Shown: positions 9,088-17,563 of the stretch, piece by piece
Numbering within the stretch: the first letter of the stretch is position 1
Layout: every line of letters starts with the position of its first letter
DNA from: Firmicutes bacterium HGW-Firmicutes-2
GTDB lineage: Bacteria > Bacillota > Clostridia > Lachnospirales > Vallitaleaceae
Direction: 5' to 3'
Assembly (NCBI GenBank): GCA_002841495.1
Contig: PGZV01000005.1
Location: forward strand, 62,001-126,000
DNA: 64,000 nt
Program-made: the position numbers and the translations under genes
The notes under the pieces: model-generated
Database searches by the model: none
The model's input: the letters and a program-made list of their open reading frames with translations, nothing else
What the model was told of the DNA's origin: nothing

Positions 9088-10043
9088 ATCTATTTTTTGT
9101 ATTGTTGACGGTTACTTTTTTGGACTATGTAATTGGTGACCCACCCAATTGGCCCCACCCTATTATATATATTGGAAAGCTCATCTCATGGTTTGAAAAG
9201 TTATTGAGAAAGCACGGATTGGCGACAAAGTTTGGTGGTTTGATTCTTTTCATAGTAACGGTATGGATCACATTAGGTACCTTGACAATCATTCTGGGTA
9301 TATTCAGCAAAGCCGGAAAAGTCATTGAAGGGATTGTTGTTATATATTTTTTAACATCAGCACTAGCGGCTACTTGCTTGAAAAAAGAAGTAATGAAAGT
9401 GGCTTATGCTTTAGAAAATGGCACGATAAATGAAAGTCGAATTGCCCTTTCCTATTTAGTGGGTAGAGACACGCAAACATTATCTCATGATGCGATTATA
9501 AAAGGCACAGTAGAAACAACGGCAGAAAATACCATTGACGGTGTTATTGCGCCACTTTTCTATATGGTCATAGGTTTAATCTTAGACTGTCCGGTACAAA
9601 TGGTATTTTTATATAAAACCATAAATACATTGGACTCGATGGTTGGGTACATACAGGAACCTTATACACAGATTGGCTATGTCTCAGCAAAAATGGATGA
9701 TTTGGTTAATTTAATCCCGGCTAGACTTGGGAGTTTCTTGATGTTACTATCCGGCATTTTTCTTAGATTAGATGTGAAACAAGGCCTAAGAATATGGAAA
9801 AGGGATAGTAGAAATCACAAAAGCCCCAATGCCGGGCATCCGGAATCTGTAGTAGCTGGACTCCTTGGTATTCGTCTTGGCGGAACCCATACTTATTTTT
9901 CTCAAGTTCTTGAAAAACCCACAATTGGTGATCCGATTAGGAACCCGGAGCTTCAAGATATAGAGATGACCACCCATATCATGTATGTTGCAGAGTTGAT
10001 GATGATCATATTAAGTGGTATTTTATTGTTGTTCATAAGATAG
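9084..10043 (+). CDS. cbiB: Adenosylcobinamide-phosphate synthase
   Basis: This is the membrane enzyme that joins adenosylcobyric acid to aminopropanol phosphate, called CbiB in Salmonella and CobD in Pseudomonas nomenclature. The 319-residue product begins with a hydrophobic helix followed by the family signature DYVIGDPPNWPHPIIYIGK. Later conserved blocks are GRDTQTLSHDAIIKGTVETTAENTIDGV (residues about 129-156), VGYIQEPYTQIGYVSAKMDD and SPNAGHPES. It has several membrane segments including the last 20 residues. It overlaps cobQ by ATGA, so the two are translationally coupled. Confidence 0.93.
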   Translation: MNLFFVLLTVTFLDYVIGDPPNWPHPIIYIGKLISWFEKLLRKHGLATKFGGLILFIVTVWITLGTLTIILGIFSKAGKVIEGIVVIYFLTSALAATCLKKEVMKVAYALENGTINESRIALSYLVGRDTQTLSHDAIIKGTVETTAENTIDGVIAPLFYMVIGLILDCPVQMVFLYKTINTLDSMVGYIQEPYTQIGYVSAKMDDLVNLIPARLGSFLMLLSGIFLRLDVKQGLRIWKRDSRNHKSPNAGHPESVVAGLLGIRLGGTHTYFSQVLEKPTIGDPIRNPELQDIEMTTHIMYVAELMMIILSGILLLFIR

Positions 10044-10051
10044 GAGAGAAA

Positions 10052-11098
10052 ATGTTAAAACATGGTGGTTATGCAAAAGGTATCTTAGATTTTAGTGTGA
10101 ATGTGAATCCTTGTGTTACCCAAGCCTTACTTATGCCATATATGGAAGAGGCAGTGGGTGAGATTGGTCGATATCCAGATATTTTGGGCAATAGTCTCGT
10201 AGAGAAAATAGCAGAGACAGAAAAAATTTCAGTTGACCATATCATCGTAGGTAACGGTGCCAGTGACTGTCTTTATACCTGCGCAAGAGCTCTTAAACCT
10301 CAGACAGTGCTTATTATTGAACCGACTTTTACAGAGTATAGGCGCGCTTTTGAAGGGGTAGGTAGCCATGTTCTTTCCTTAAGTATCAATCTATCAGAAC
10401 ATCCGGATAGTATAGAAGAGAAACTCATACATCAGATTAGAAAAATCAAGAGCGATATGGTTGTACTATGTAATCCCAACAATCCGACCGGTGGCGTTTA
10501 TAGTGAAGCATTCATTGAACAAATTATAAAAATACAAGCTTCACATAAGGGTTTTGTACTTATAGACGCCTCGTTTAGACAATTTGAAGGATTACCTACT
10601 TATTTCGATGAAAAACGCTGGAACTTAATTGTGCTCATGTCTTTAACGAAGTATTATGGTGTTCCGGGACTGCGATGTGGTTACTTGATGGCCACTAAGT
10701 CAGTGATTATGGCTATGAAAGAACATCAGGTACCATGGTCCGTTAATAGTCTGGCACTTGAGGTTATGCCTCGTCTCATAGAAGATAAAGAGCTGAACAA
10801 GGCGACACAAGAATGGTATCAGGCAGAAAAAAGTAAAATGGTAAAGGCTTTGTCAGATTTATCCTTTACTAAGCCTATGAAGAGTCATGCTAACTTTATA
10901 TGTTGCAGATTGTCAAATGTATCAGGGTATGATTTAAACCAATGGTTACTCAAACAAGTACCACCCATGGCCCTTCGGACTTGTGATGATTTTGTGGGTA
11001 TGGGCGATGCATTTATACGAATCGGTCTTAAAGATGCTCTTAGTAATGACCGACTCATTGAAGCTCTAAAACATTATGAGGAGGAAGTCTATGGGTAA
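10052..11098 (+). CDS. cobD: Threonine-phosphate decarboxylase (CobD-type, PLP)
   Basis: This PLP enzyme decarboxylates L-threonine O-3-phosphate to aminopropanol phosphate, the linker substrate for CbiB. It belongs to the class I aminotransferase fold: LDFSVNVNP near the N-terminus, GNGASDC, CNPNNPTGGVY, LIDASFRQFEG, and the Schiff-base lysine in SLTKYYGVPGLRCGY. At 348 residues it is close to the family length. GGAGAG sits five bases before the ATG. Position between cbiB and cobU favours CobD over a histidinol-phosphate aminotransferase, its nearest look-alike. The last eight bases overlap cobU. No threonine kinase (pduX-like) gene is seen nearby. Confidence 0.88.
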   Translation: MLKHGGYAKGILDFSVNVNPCVTQALLMPYMEEAVGEIGRYPDILGNSLVEKIAETEKISVDHIIVGNGASDCLYTCARALKPQTVLIIEPTFTEYRRAFEGVGSHVLSLSINLSEHPDSIEEKLIHQIRKIKSDMVVLCNPNNPTGGVYSEAFIEQIIKIQASHKGFVLIDASFRQFEGLPTYFDEKRWNLIVLMSLTKYYGVPGLRCGYLMATKSVIMAMKEHQVPWSVNSLALEVMPRLIEDKELNKATQEWYQAEKSKMVKALSDLSFTKPMKSHANFICCRLSNVSGYDLNQWLLKQVPPMALRTCDDFVGMGDAFIRIGLKDALSNDRLIEALKHYEEEVYG

Positions 11099-11660
11099 GA
11101 TCATTATGGTAACCGGTGGAGCACGAAGTGGAAAATCCGGTTTCGCAGAAAAAAAAGTTCTGGAAATAGGTAATAAGATCGGATACATGGCTACAGCGGT
11201 TATTACCGATGAGGATATGGCAAAGCGTATTGAGCACCATAAAGCTTCGAGACCAAAAGAATGGCCGACTTTTGAGCGGTATAAAGCCTTTGAAGTATTG
11301 AAAAGGGATGAAGAGTTCTTAACATGTGACACATTGATTTTTGATTGTGTTACGACAGCTGTGACGAGTATTATGTTAGATGAACCGGTTGACTATGACA
11401 AAGACAGTCAAGAGGTTATGGATAAAGTTGAAGTGCAGGTGAAAAAAGAGCTGGTAGCCTTATTGGATATGGTGACGGAAACAGGACAGAATCTGGTACT
11501 TGTAACCAATGAAGTTGGACTTGGCATCGTACCAGCTTATCGACTGGGTAGTATTTTTAGAGATATTGCAGGTAGAATGAATCAATATCTAGCCAGTAGA
11601 GCGGATGAAGTTTATTTTATTGTATCAGGTTTACCGATGACACTGAAACATAGTTTATGA
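11091..11660 (+). CDS. cobU: Adenosylcobinamide kinase / adenosylcobinamide-phosphate guanylyltransferase
   Basis: This bifunctional enzyme phosphorylates adenosylcobinamide and then transfers GMP to it, producing adenosylcobinamide-GDP for CobS. The 189 residues carry the P-loop GGARSGKS (residues 8-15), the histidine/arginine block EHHKASRPKEWPTFE that includes the guanylylated histidine, and the C-terminal VTNEVGLGIVP and FRDIAGRMNQYLA motifs. The start at 11091 has GAGGAGGA seven bases upstream and overlaps the cobD stop. The in-frame ATG at 11076 lies before that site and is unlikely. Confidence 0.94.
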   Translation: MGKIIMVTGGARSGKSGFAEKKVLEIGNKIGYMATAVITDEDMAKRIEHHKASRPKEWPTFERYKAFEVLKRDEEFLTCDTLIFDCVTTAVTSIMLDEPVDYDKDSQEVMDKVEVQVKKELVALLDMVTETGQNLVLVTNEVGLGIVPAYRLGSIFRDIAGRMNQYLASRADEVYFIVSGLPMTLKHSL

Positions 11661-11674
11661 TGCTGTGAGGTTCA

Positions 11675-12397
11675 ATGATGAAATCCTTTATTATGATGTT
11701 AACCTATATCACCAGAATACCTTATCCTGTTAACTTAGAATATGATGAGCAAACATTTGCTAAAGGCCTTTACGCCATGCCTGTTATTGGTATTTTTATT
11801 GGATTGGCTATGGCGGGTGTGATGTGGATTCTAAAAGAACAGATACCTCAAGTGAAGGCTTTTGTAATCATACTCATATACCTTGTTATGGTAGGCGGTC
11901 TTCATTTAGATGGTTTGGCAGACTATATGGATGGTATATTCAGTGGAAGAACCAAAGATAGAATATTGGAAATCATGGGCGACAGTCGTATCGGTAGCTT
12001 TGGTGTTGTTGGTCTGTGCCTGTATTTTCTAGGTATGTATATTGGATTACAAAATAGCAGTTGGCAGGTCGTTCTATTAGCACCTGTGGTAGCCAGAACA
12101 ATGGCGGTATGGGTGATTGGTTTTGGTACATACGCTAAAGAGGAAGGTATGGGCCAAGGTCTTATTGAGTATGGAAGACCTTGGCATGGTATCATTATAT
12201 TTTTTATACTAGTGACAGTTTTATATATTTGGCAACCCGCTCTTATAAAGTCCGTTGTAGTAACACTTCTTGGAACGGTTTTATTACTTAGATGGACAAC
12301 CAAGCAAATGGGCGGCATCACTGGTGATGTCATTGGTGCAGTGATTGAAAGTACACAAGTTTTTTGGTTGTTATCCATCATTTTGATTGGAGGTTAA
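11675..12397 (+). CDS. cobS: Adenosylcobinamide-GDP ribazoletransferase (cobalamin synthase)
   Basis: CobS condenses adenosylcobinamide-GDP with alpha-ribazole or its phosphate, the last assembly step, in the membrane. The 240-residue protein starts near the conserved TRIPYP and has the diagnostic GLHLDGLADYMDGIFSG metal-binding segment, GDSRIGSFGV, and five or six hydrophobic helices ending in a hydrophobic C-terminus. Two ATGs in tandem (11675, 11678) follow TGTGAGG. It lies 14 bases after cobU and three bases before cobC. Its GGAGGT near the 3' end acts as the ribosome binding site of cobC. Confidence 0.94.
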   Translation: MMKSFIMMLTYITRIPYPVNLEYDEQTFAKGLYAMPVIGIFIGLAMAGVMWILKEQIPQVKAFVIILIYLVMVGGLHLDGLADYMDGIFSGRTKDRILEIMGDSRIGSFGVVGLCLYFLGMYIGLQNSSWQVVLLAPVVARTMAVWVIGFGTYAKEEGMGQGLIEYGRPWHGIIIFFILVTVLYIWQPALIKSVVVTLLGTVLLLRWTTKQMGGITGDVIGAVIESTQVFWLLSIILIGG

Positions 12398-12400
12398 GGC

Positions 12401-12988
12401 ATGCGTTTTATATTTCTACGACATCCTGAAACAACAGCAAACGAGAAAAATCTTATATATGGAAAAACCGATTATCCTTATACAAAAAGAGGGCAGCAAC
12501 AATTTGAGGAAGCTTTGGACTATGTAGAGCGGTTTAGATTTGATAAGATCTTAACCAGTCCTCTTGGAAGGGCCTATGAACTAGCAAGTGCTGTGGCTTC
12601 AAAAATGAGTAAGGAACTGATCGTTCATGAAGAATTGGAAGAGATGAATTTTGGCATTTTTGAAGGGTTAACAGAGGATGAAGCGATGATTAAATATCCG
12701 GATGTTCATCAGGCATTTGTTGAAAGCTTTGAGACAACTTTGTTTCCGGAAGGTGAGAGTTTTGATGTTTTTAAGAACCGTGTTGAAGGATTTGTTAATC
12801 ACTACAGACAATCAGAGATGGACTGGCTGGTTGTAAGTCATGGAGGTGTTATTCGAACTGCAATAGAATATTTACTTGATAATAAATCCGGGCTTTCATG
12901 GCATTTGGAAATAGGCAATTGTTCGATCATTGAGATTCATATTAATGAGGGTAAACCTTCTATTATTAAGAATATATTGAACCCATAA
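12401..12988 (+). CDS. cobC: Alpha-ribazole phosphatase-like histidine phosphatase
   Basis: A histidine phosphatase superfamily member of 195 residues. In this context it probably removes phosphate from alpha-ribazole 5'-phosphate or adenosylcobalamin 5'-phosphate. The phospho-accepting histidine is in FLRHPETTAN (residues 5-14), where the usual RHGET glycine is replaced by proline. Other catalytic elements are TSPLGRAYELA, EEMNFGIFEG with the acidic residue, and the second histidine in VSHGGVIRT. The gene sits three bases after cobS. The assignment rests on operon position; the sequence alone supports only the superfamily. Confidence 0.83.
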   Translation: MRFIFLRHPETTANEKNLIYGKTDYPYTKRGQQQFEEALDYVERFRFDKILTSPLGRAYELASAVASKMSKELIVHEELEEMNFGIFEGLTEDEAMIKYPDVHQAFVESFETTLFPEGESFDVFKNRVEGFVNHYRQSEMDWLVVSHGGVIRTAIEYLLDNKSGLSWHLEIGNCSIIEIHINEGKPSIIKNILNP

Positions 12989-13006
12989 GAGAAAAGGAGA
13001 TTATTT

Positions 13007-13504
13007 ATGAAAATAACAACGAAGGAATTGGTAACAACAGGGCTGATGATTGCTATGGCTGCTGTACTGGCACAGTTTCCGATTTATGGAAGTATTGCTT
13101 TTGACGCTTTGCCGGCTTTTTTAACAGCGGTTATGGTTGGTCCGATACTTGGCGGTCTAGTGGGGTTCATCGCCCACTTACTGGTAGCGATGTTCACAGG
13201 ATTCCCATTTTCCTTACCCCTTCATCTGCTTATTGCAGTTTTGATGTTTGTGAGTTGCTATGTTTATGGCAAAGTACGTCAGAGTCATAATAGATATTTG
13301 GCCATGGCTTTAGGTATTATTATGAATGGACCGGTGTCACTCGCCCTTATTTCAATATTTGCTAAGATTTTGGGTATGCCTTTTTCTGGCATGATCATGT
13401 TTTCAACCTTGATTTTACCTCTACTGGTAGGATCAATGGTCAACATCGTTGTAGCGGATATCGTCTATAGCATCATCAAAGAAAAAATAAAAATAAGGGT
13501 GTGA
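13007..13504 (+). CDS. cblT: ECF transporter S component, probable alpha-ribazole transporter CblT
   Basis: A 165-residue integral membrane protein with five or six hydrophobic segments, starting with TTKELVTTGLMIAMAAVLAQ, the typical start of ECF substrate-specificity subunits that share an energising module encoded elsewhere. The gene immediately precedes a CblS-like gene. In other Firmicutes the cblT-cblS pair takes up alpha-ribazole and phosphorylates it, replacing the CobT route, so that role is inferred here. AAAAGGAG lies before the ATG. Without the neighbour I would call it only an S component of unknown substrate. Confidence 0.8.
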   Translation: MKITTKELVTTGLMIAMAAVLAQFPIYGSIAFDALPAFLTAVMVGPILGGLVGFIAHLLVAMFTGFPFSLPLHLLIAVLMFVSCYVYGKVRQSHNRYLAMALGIIMNGPVSLALISIFAKILGMPFSGMIMFSTLILPLLVGSMVNIVVADIVYSIIKEKIKIRV

Positions 13505-13514
13505 GTTGAATTAA

Positions 13515-14264
13515 ATGATGAATTATAGAGATATTCAGCTTATTGATCAAGATGATAAAAACTTTATTGCCGTTGCTTGTGATGTGTCAGGTGGTATTGG
13601 TGAAAAGCCTAACGACCTTATTCGTGTGAGTAATGAAGTGGCAGGGTATTATGCCGCTGCAGTTCCTTTAATTGAATTACTCAGCATTCGTGGGACACCT
13701 ATAAGTGTGGTCAACACCTTATCTGTTGAGATGAATCCATCCGGACAGGCTATTATAATGGGTATAAAAAAGGCGCTGAAGGAAATCGGTGTGGATGAAG
13801 GGTGCTTGACCGGCTCCACAGAAGATAACATAGAAACCAGTATGACAGGAATTGGTGTAACGGTTATTGGTGAAGTTGAGAAAAAAGCCATACGCGACAA
13901 ATTGCCTATGAGGGGACAACAGGTCTATCTTGTGGGATTGCCAAAGATGGGCAAGCAACTCCTTGAGGAAGAAATTGAAGGGCAATATGGGGAAATCATC
14001 ACCCTAGATTGGGTAAAAAAAATCAGCAAATATCCACAAATCGGTCATATGTTACCGGTAGGTTCCAAAGGTATCAGATATGAAGTCGAGACCCTAGCAA
14101 AAACCAACGGCTTAGGTTGTATGCTAAAATCCAATCTGGACATTAATCTTGATGCTTCAGCCGGACCGGCTACATGTATGTTGGTATGTATGTACAGTAG
14201 AGATGAGATGTTTATGACCATGCAAACCAAGCAACCGATTAGGCAAATTGGTTTGTTGTTATAG
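13515..14264 (+). CDS. cblS: Probable alpha-ribazole kinase CblS (PurM/AIR-synthase-like)
   Basis: The 249-residue protein resembles the AIR synthase/ThiL/selenophosphate synthetase fold: an early AVACDVSGGIGEKPNDL segment, a glycine-rich TGSTEDNIETSMTGIGVTVIG region, and a C-terminal DASAGPATCMLV block. Its pairing with an S component inside a cobalamin operon is the known arrangement of CblS, which phosphorylates alpha-ribazole to alpha-ribazole 5'-phosphate. The start is at ATGATG with only a weak ribosome binding site, ten bases after cblT, suggesting coupling. No cobT was seen, which supports dependence on salvaged alpha-ribazole, though cobT could be elsewhere. Confidence 0.8.
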   Translation: MMNYRDIQLIDQDDKNFIAVACDVSGGIGEKPNDLIRVSNEVAGYYAAAVPLIELLSIRGTPISVVNTLSVEMNPSGQAIIMGIKKALKEIGVDEGCLTGSTEDNIETSMTGIGVTVIGEVEKKAIRDKLPMRGQQVYLVGLPKMGKQLLEEEIEGQYGEIITLDWVKKISKYPQIGHMLPVGSKGIRYEVETLAKTNGLGCMLKSNLDINLDASAGPATCMLVCMYSRDEMFMTMQTKQPIRQIGLLL

Positions 14265-14317
14265 ATATTTAAAATAACGGTATGAGTTTTGGGCTTTTAC
14301 CAAAGAATGGAGAAAAT

Positions 14318-15271
14318 ATGAAATCAAAAATATCAAAACATGTATTAATAATCCTATTAACAATGATAACGATTGTGCTTTTACTGGCAGCTTGTGCCAA
14401 AGATGATGTAATCATAGAGGAGAAAATACCAATAGTAAGCGATGACAGTAGTGAGACCTATCCGATGACCATAGTAGACAAATTCGGTGATTCAGTGGTT
14501 ATTGAGAAGGCACCGAATACTTTGATTTCTTTATCACCTGAGATTACAGAAATTATATTCGCATTAAACGCCGGTGAGCTTATGATTGGTCGGTCATCCT
14601 ATTGTGATAATCCCATAGAAACTAAAGATATTCAAGATTTTGGCACGCTTTTTGACTTGAATGTAGAAAGTATCGTAGAAGCGAACCCAGATGTTCTCTT
14701 CCTATCGTCCATGGCTTCTGAGGACTTAGCATCGAACCTTAAAAACCAGGGTATTACTGTCGTAATACTGGACAAAGACAGTACTCTAGAAGGTACTTAT
14801 GCGTATTATCAAACAGTTGGCCAGGTTATTAACAGAAATGATGAAGCTAAGGCATTAGAAGAAAAAGTCGGGGCACAGATTGAGGCGGTCAAATTAGCAG
14901 TAGCAGGCTTAACGCCACCAACGGTTTACTATGTTGTGCATGCTGCAGAAGGCGTAGATACTACAGCTACAGGTGATACTTTTATTCATGATATGATTAC
15001 GTTGGCAGGTGGAGATAATGTGGCCAAAGATGGAACAGACTGGATGTATAGCCTTGAAAAAATAATAGAAAAGAACCCTGATCTTATGTTATGTTCCCAA
15101 TACTGGGATACAAAAGCCAGTATAGTAAAACTTGAAGGCTATAAAGAACTGGATGCTATTAAAGAAGATCGTCTATATGAAGTGGATGAGAATATGATTG
15201 TAAGACAAGGTCCAAGGATAGGAGACGCTATAGAAGTTATGGCGCGATTATTCCATCCGGAAGCCTTCTAA
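14318..15271 (+). CDS. btuF: Corrinoid ABC transporter substrate-binding lipoprotein (BtuF-like)
   Basis: This is the extracytoplasmic corrinoid receptor of an ABC importer. The start at 14318 has GGAGA seven bases upstream and directly yields a lipoprotein signal: basic MKSKISKH, a hydrophobic stretch, and the lipobox LLAAC with the lipidated cysteine near residue 25. An earlier in-frame ATG (14282) would spoil the signal. The mature part is a class III periplasmic-binding fold: DKFGDSVVIEKAPNTLISLSP, GRSSYCDNP, and VEANPDVLFLSS. Such proteins bind B12, haem or siderophores; the operon indicates corrinoids. The btuC and btuD genes follow. Confidence 0.88.
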   Translation: MKSKISKHVLIILLTMITIVLLLAACAKDDVIIEEKIPIVSDDSSETYPMTIVDKFGDSVVIEKAPNTLISLSPEITEIIFALNAGELMIGRSSYCDNPIETKDIQDFGTLFDLNVESIVEANPDVLFLSSMASEDLASNLKNQGITVVILDKDSTLEGTYAYYQTVGQVINRNDEAKALEEKVGAQIEAVKLAVAGLTPPTVYYVVHAAEGVDTTATGDTFIHDMITLAGGDNVAKDGTDWMYSLEKIIEKNPDLMLCSQYWDTKASIVKLEGYKELDAIKEDRLYEVDENMIVRQGPRIGDAIEVMARLFHPEAF

Positions 15272-15293
15272 AGTAGATGAATCGGGGTACAAT

Positions 15294-16325
15294 ATGAGAA
15301 GACCAATGACAAAAATGAATTTCATTATCGCTATGGCCTTATTGTTACTCACTATTGCTGTTGCGGCTACTATGGGGAGTGCAAACATATCCCTTAAGGA
15401 TTTCATAGGGACCATTTTTAGTAAATTCCCAATTATTGGTTCTTATTTTGAAACCACTGGGAGTTATGAAACCATTATTTTTAATCTGAGACTTCCAAGA
15501 ATTATATTGGCGCTTTTAGCCGGTATGGGTCTTTCAGTGACCGGATGTGTATTTCAAGGTGTTTTTTCTAATCCAATGGCAGAGCCATATTTATTAGGTG
15601 TTTCCTCAGGGGCTGCATTTGGTGCGACTCTTGCAGCTGTTATGCAGATACAAATGCGTTTTTTATCCTTTACGACGGTTTCTCTTTTTGCATTTATAGG
15701 TGCCATAACGGTTATGCTTCTGATTTATAAATTAGCGGTAGTAAAAGGTGAATTGCCGGTTTCGGTGTTACTTTTATCCGGCTTAGCGGTGAATTACTTT
15801 TTAAGTGCCCTCATTACGCTCATTATGACGTTTAATCAAGAACAAGTTGAATCTGTATACTTTTGGACTTTAGGCAGCTTTAAAAATGCTTCATGGGATA
15901 AGGTGTTGCTTGTATTTTTGGTGGTTGGTATAAGTATTGTATATATCTACAAGCACAGTGGTGAACTGGACATGATTATGATGGGGGATGAACAGGCAAA
16001 ATCTGTTGGCGTAGAGGTCGATAAGCTTAAGAAACGGCTTCTAATAGTAAGCTCTCTGGTTGCAGCTGTGATTGTAGCCTCCAGTGGTATTATCGGATTT
16101 GTAGGCTTAATTATTCCTCATGGTGTAAGATTAATAACTGGTCCAAGCCACAGGAAGCTGATACCTATGGCGGCCATAAGTGGTGGTATATTCTTAATTA
16201 TTTGTGATACCATTGCAAGAGTAACGCTCAGTAACAAGGAACTTTCTGTAGGGATCATAACAGCTTTGTGTGGCGTGCCTTTCTTTTTATGGCTGTTATA
16301 TAAGCATCGAAAGTTGGTGAGCTAA
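15294..16325 (+). CDS. btuC: Corrinoid ABC transporter permease (BtuC/FecCD family)
   Basis: A 343-residue FecCD-family permease with about ten membrane helices. Conserved elements include FNLRLPRIILALLAGMGLSVTGC, FSNPMAEPYLLGVSSGAAFGA and the coupling segment GFVGLIIPHGVRLITGPSHRKLIP near residue 265. It forms the channel through which BtuF-delivered corrinoid enters the cell. Its stop codon shares one base with the ATPase start at 16325, so the two are coupled. The ribosome binding site (GGGG before ATG) is weak. Confidence 0.9.
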   Translation: MRRPMTKMNFIIAMALLLLTIAVAATMGSANISLKDFIGTIFSKFPIIGSYFETTGSYETIIFNLRLPRIILALLAGMGLSVTGCVFQGVFSNPMAEPYLLGVSSGAAFGATLAAVMQIQMRFLSFTTVSLFAFIGAITVMLLIYKLAVVKGELPVSVLLLSGLAVNYFLSALITLIMTFNQEQVESVYFWTLGSFKNASWDKVLLVFLVVGISIVYIYKHSGELDMIMMGDEQAKSVGVEVDKLKKRLLIVSSLVAAVIVASSGIIGFVGLIIPHGVRLITGPSHRKLIPMAAISGGIFLIICDTIARVTLSNKELSVGIITALCGVPFFLWLLYKHRKLVS

Positions 16326-17098
16326 TGGGTTACGAAATACCTTTACAGGTAAAAAACTTAAGCTTTGCTTATGACAGGCAAGACGTATTACACCTGGTTG
16401 AAGGTGATTTCTATCAAGGTACTTTTTATGGAATTGCCGGTCCTAACGGCTCCGGAAAATCTACGTGGTTGAAGCTTATGGCCGGGCTAAACAATTGTCC
16501 ACACAACCGTATTCATATTTTCGGTCAAGATATCCATAAGATGCCGCGCATGACTTTAGCAAAAAAAATTAGTTTTGTACCTCAAATGTTTAATATGAAA
16601 TATGCTTTTACAGTTGAGGAAGTCGTCATGATGGGTCGATATCCGTATACAAACAGAATGACCAACATTACAAAAAAGGATTACGACATGGTGGAAACCA
16701 CACTTTTGGAAACGAATCTGATGCCTTTAAGGGACAGACATGTTAATGAACTGAGTGGTGGTGAGCTTCAACGGGTGGTTATTGCAAGAGCCATTGCTCA
16801 AGATACGGATATTATTCTTCTTGATGAACCTATTTCTCACCTAGATATTCATTATCAGTATGAAATCATAGCCTTATTAAAAGAAATCTGCAGGAAGCAG
16901 AATAAAATAGTGATATCTGTTTTGCATGATCTGAACATTACCATGAACCATTGCGATCATATTTTTCTTATGAAAGAGGGTCAGATTATTAAGCAGGGGG
17001 AGCCTCTTAAGATACTGACTGAAGAGAATATAGATGAGGTTTATAATTTGAAAGTGAATATGCTTATAAATCATGATAAGAAATGGATTACTTGGTAG
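16325..17098 (+). CDS. btuD: Corrinoid ABC transporter ATP-binding protein (BtuD/FecE family)
   Basis: This is the 257-residue nucleotide-binding subunit that powers corrinoid import. It has Walker A GPNGSGKST (around residue 40), a Q-loop in ISFVPQM, the ABC signature LSGGELQRV, Walker B IILLDEP, and an H-loop in VISVLHDLN. It overlaps the permease by one base and ends the cobalamin operon. A weak hairpin, AACCC/GGGTT at about 17131-17152, could end transcription, followed by the palindrome-rich intergenic region. Confidence 0.92.
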   Translation: MGYEIPLQVKNLSFAYDRQDVLHLVEGDFYQGTFYGIAGPNGSGKSTWLKLMAGLNNCPHNRIHIFGQDIHKMPRMTLAKKISFVPQMFNMKYAFTVEEVVMMGRYPYTNRMTNITKKDYDMVETTLLETNLMPLRDRHVNELSGGELQRVVIARAIAQDTDIILLDEPISHLDIHYQYEIIALLKEICRKQNKIVISVLHDLNITMNHCDHIFLMKEGQIIKQGEPLKILTEENIDEVYNLKVNMLINHDKKWITW

Positions 17099-17170
17099 AA
17101 GTTTCGCTTTAGAAATAAACAGTCTCAAAAAACCCATAATGATAATGGGGTTAAGTTTCTGGTAATAATC

Positions 17171-17243
17171 GTAGATGTAACACACAGCTTTTTCTTGCCT
17201 TACACTTCGTACGGTCAGCGGAAAAGCTGTGTATCACATCTAC
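17171..17243. repeat. Long palindrome 1 in the 17.1-17.7 kb intergenic region
   Basis: GTAGATGT (17171-17178) pairs with ACATCTAC (17236-17243), and ACACAGCTTTT (17182-17192) pairs with AAAAGCTGTGT (17222-17232), separated by a symmetrical 3-base interruption. The loop of about 29 bases contains CGTACG. It lies between convergent genes in a 609-base stretch (17099-17707) with no convincing coding sequence. Confidence 0.75.
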
Positions 17244-17270
17244 TCGGTAATAGGTCGTCATTTCGTCAAT

Positions 17271-17365
17271 AAAAAGCACTGCTCAATCATCCTTCCTTTT
17301 TTACATCCTGTAAAAATGAAGGACGTTCTACATCCATGTAGAACTGTGATTGATCAGTGCTTTTT
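17271..17365. repeat. Long palindrome 2: outer stem enclosing two hairpins
   Basis: The outer arms 17271-17290 and 17346-17365 match at about 18 of 20 positions and end in A5 and T5 runs, so the element could also work as a two-way terminator. Inside are two side-by-side hairpins: an imperfect stem at 17290-17323 with a TCC loop, and a perfect 9-bp stem GTTCTACAT/ATGTAGAAC (17325-17344) with a 2-base CC loop. The whole is a three-way junction. Confidence 0.8.
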
Positions 17366-17444
17366 CTTTCCTCATTCGGTGCCGCATGTGCGTCATTTCA
17401 TTAGGCTTTAATTCTTATAAATAATTGATGTGCTAAAGTAACAG

Positions 17445-17494
17445 TTAGATTCTCTGAATCAGACTCTTTGAACTTGTTAGACAGCAGAGTCTAA
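17445..17494. repeat. Palindrome pair between the larger elements
   Basis: GATTC-TCT-GAATC (17448-17460) is a short hairpin placed directly beside AGACTCT (17461-17467), which pairs with AGAGTCT (17486-17492). It is smaller than its neighbours. A further GTTGG/CCAAC hairpin lies at 17534-17548. Confidence 0.5.
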
Positions 17495-17563
17495 TTGTCG
17501 TCCTATACGCCTAATTTGTATTGGTGAGTAGAAGAAAATCTAAGTTGGGCAAGCCAACATCGA

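Noticed and set aside
17229-17411. A 60-residue reading frame in the palindromic intergenic region
   Set aside because: It is an accidental opening across palindromes 1 and 2, without ribosome binding site or recognisable sequence.
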